DNA of 64,000 nucleotides. Origin: MTP4 sp052056915 (GTDB lineage: Archaea > Halobacteriota > Methanosarcinia > Methanosarcinales > Methanosarcinaceae). The stretch covers positions 3,348,001 through 3,412,000 of the forward strand of contig NZ_CP195119.1 in assembly GCF_052056915.1 (NCBI RefSeq), written 5' to 3'. Made by a program: the position numbers and the translations under genes. Of this stretch, positions 62,597 to 64,000 are shown in pieces (positions within the stretch are counted from its first letter, which is position 1; each line of letters starts with the position of its first letter). The notes beneath the pieces were generated by a model, which saw only the letters and a list, made by a program, of their open reading frames with translations, did not search any database and was not told where the DNA came from.

Positions 62597-64000
62597 ATGA
62601 TTTCAAGAAAAATAAACCTTGAAAAATTAGATGACTCTAAAAAGTATCGTGTTGGCGCATACAGTGCCAGATATATTCCAAAGGTCAAAGAAAAAGGAGT
62701 TCCAAAGTATGAGTTCCCTGAAGAGGGAATGAATCCGAGAGCAGCTTATCAACTGGTACATGATGAGCAGAGCCTCGACGGCAATCCTTTCCTGAATCTG
62801 GCAAGTTTTGTCAACACATGGATGGAACCTGAAGCAGATAAGCTTGTCATGGAAAACATCAATAAAAACATCATAGATATTTTCGAATATCCGCAAACTG
62901 ACAAAGTTATCCACAGGAACCTTGTGAATATGCTCGGGCGACTTTTTAACGGGCATAACACCGAATTCGTGGGTACGGCCACAGCCGGCTCTTCAGAAGC
63001 CATAATGCTAGGTTTGCTGGCTCACAAGTGGAGCTGGAAAAAGTCAGGGGGAGGTACTGGTAAACCAAATATAGTTTTCGGAAACGATGCTCATGTTTGC
63101 TGGGATAAGTTTGCCAGATATTTTGATGTTGAGGCAAGAAAAGTCCCTATAGACAAAAAAAGGCGTACGATTACTGCCAGAGCGGTCTCAAAGCAGATTG
63201 ATGAGAACACCATCTGTGTTGGCTGTGTACTGGGAACTACTTTTACAGGAGAAATCGATCCAGTACAGGACATTAACGATTTACTTCTCAAGTATAAAAA
63301 AGAAAAAGGCTGGGACATACCCATCCACATAGACGCTGCAAGCGGTGGCTTCATATTGCCTTTTACCGAACCGGATTTTGAATGGGATTTCAGACTGGAA
63401 AGAGTAAAATCCGTAAACGTTTCAGGGCATAAGTACGGACTGACCTACCCTGGCCTTGGCTGGCTGATCTTCCGCGATAAAGATGACCTCCCAGAAGAAC
63501 TGATTTTCCATGTGAACTACCTCGGAGAAATGGAAGACTCGTACACCCTGAACTTTTCAGGGGGTAGTGCCATGGTTGTGGCCCAATATTATAATATTTT
63601 AAGGTTCGGAAGAGCTGGCTATACCGGAATAATGAAAAATATCCTTGATGTCTCACGGGATCTTGCTGAGAGAGTCGACAGGCTGGGCCGCTTTGAAATG
63701 CTGAACAAAGGAGAAAGGCTCCCCATAATTGCTTTCAGACAAAAAGAGATAACTGGATATTCTCTGCAGCAGCTCTCGTATAAACTGAGGGAAAAGGGCT
63801 GGATAGTTCCTGCCTACTGCCTCCCGAAAAATGCGGAAGATATCGAGATCATGCGCATCGTCGTAAGAGAAAACTTCACTTCGGACATGGCGACAATTCT
63901 CGTCAGTGATCTCGAAAATGCATGTCAATTTTTTGAAAATGGGACACAGCCCGGGGCAAAAAAACCCTGCCCACCTGAAAAGTATCTGGCCCGTATTTGC
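62597..64000 (+). CDS. Glutamate decarboxylase, 3' end outside window
   Basis: 468 codons are present and the frame is still open at the window edge. This PLP decarboxylase has the long form of GadB (about 466 aa in E. coli) rather than the roughly 390-aa MfnA-type decarboxylase of methanogens. Visible features: GTATAGSSEAIMLG, HIDAASGGF and the PLP lysine K279 in SVNVSGHKYG. It would convert glutamate to GABA and consume a proton. GAGGGG lies before the ATG. The few residues after GadB's usual length suggest a short C-terminal extension. Confidence 0.9.
   Translation, partial: MISRKINLEKLDDSKKYRVGAYSARYIPKVKEKGVPKYEFPEEGMNPRAAYQLVHDEQSLDGNPFLNLASFVNTWMEPEADKLVMENINKNIIDIFEYPQTDKVIHRNLVNMLGRLFNGHNTEFVGTATAGSSEAIMLGLLAHKWSWKKSGGGTGKPNIVFGNDAHVCWDKFARYFDVEARKVPIDKKRRTITARAVSKQIDENTICVGCVLGTTFTGEIDPVQDINDLLLKYKKEKGWDIPIHIDAASGGFILPFTEPDFEWDFRLERVKSVNVSGHKYGLTYPGLGWLIFRDKDDLPEELIFHVNYLGEMEDSYTLNFSGGSAMVVAQYYNILRFGRAGYTGIMKNILDVSRDLAERVDRLGRFEMLNKGERLPIIAFRQKEITGYSLQQLSYKLREKGWIVPAYCLPKNAEDIEIMRIVVRENFTSDMATILVSDLENACQFFENGTQPGAKKPCPPEKYLARIC

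Overview
The window is a chromosomal segment of a methanogenic archaeon, almost certainly a Methanosarcina species. Supporting evidence: an H4F-type C1 gene cluster (purN, glyA, folD, metV, metF) of the kind described for M. barkeri, two copies of a DUF1699-type protein, surface proteins with PGF-CTERM and PEF-CTERM tails, archaeal information-processing genes (ABCE1, Hel308, LSm-L37e, tiaS), GGTGA/GAGGT-type ribosome binding sites, frequent TTG/GTG starts, and long AT-rich intergenic regions full of short tandem repeats. No rRNA, tRNA, CRISPR array or intact insertion sequence was recognised.

Layout. 0-2 kb: 5' part of tiaS (minus) divergent from an HTH regulator. 2.3-9.1 kb: one-carbon and folate genes purN, glyA, folD, a dihydropteroate-synthase-like gene, metV and metF. 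10-20.6 kb: housekeeping genes (DUF1638-like, CofE-type ligase, thioredoxin, MBL-fold protein, EMC6-like membrane protein, ABCE1, Hel308, HisD). 20.6-22.6 kb: two DUF1699-type paralogues around a compound minisatellite. 22.8-29 kb: trpB2, fused thiD-thiN, LSm, rpl37e, purF, yjbQ. 29.4-37.4 kb (minus strand): a candidate 46-aa gene, three MATE exporters, TrmB and MarR regulators, and a Cache-cupin lipoprotein. 37.8-44 kb: a putative HExxH protein, a PGF-CTERM surface protein and a decay zone with partial duplications and gene remnants. 44-48 kb: two related MarR regulators, each divergent from target genes (iron-sulfur flavoprotein plus MFS exporter; short DUF169-like protein), with a shared inverted-repeat operator. 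48-51 kb: amino-acid dehydrogenase and ADP-forming acyl-CoA synthetase alpha subunit. 51-55.5 kb: a tandemly duplicated HxlR regulator/small sulfite-reductase module, followed by cupin, CGGC protein and ferredoxin. 56-64 kb: PEF-CTERM protein, HEAT-repeat lipoprotein, TrmB regulator, PepD-like dipeptidase and a glutamate decarboxylase cut by the window end.

How it fits together. The 2-9 kb genes link serine, glycine and H4F-bound C1 units to purine synthesis (PurN; PurF lies at 27 kb). The 44-55 kb region looks like a redox- and sulfur-responsive accessory block: Cys-containing HxlR regulators or MarR regulators sit divergently from flavoprotein, siroheme-type and ferredoxin genes, with visible palindromic operators. 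The most notable observations are the two operator families, the tandem copying of the ferredoxin 3' end (with a related dispersed element elsewhere), a minisatellite that repeats the start codon of tiaS, an unassigned HExxH protein, and a candidate small gene with its own promoter and ribosome binding site.
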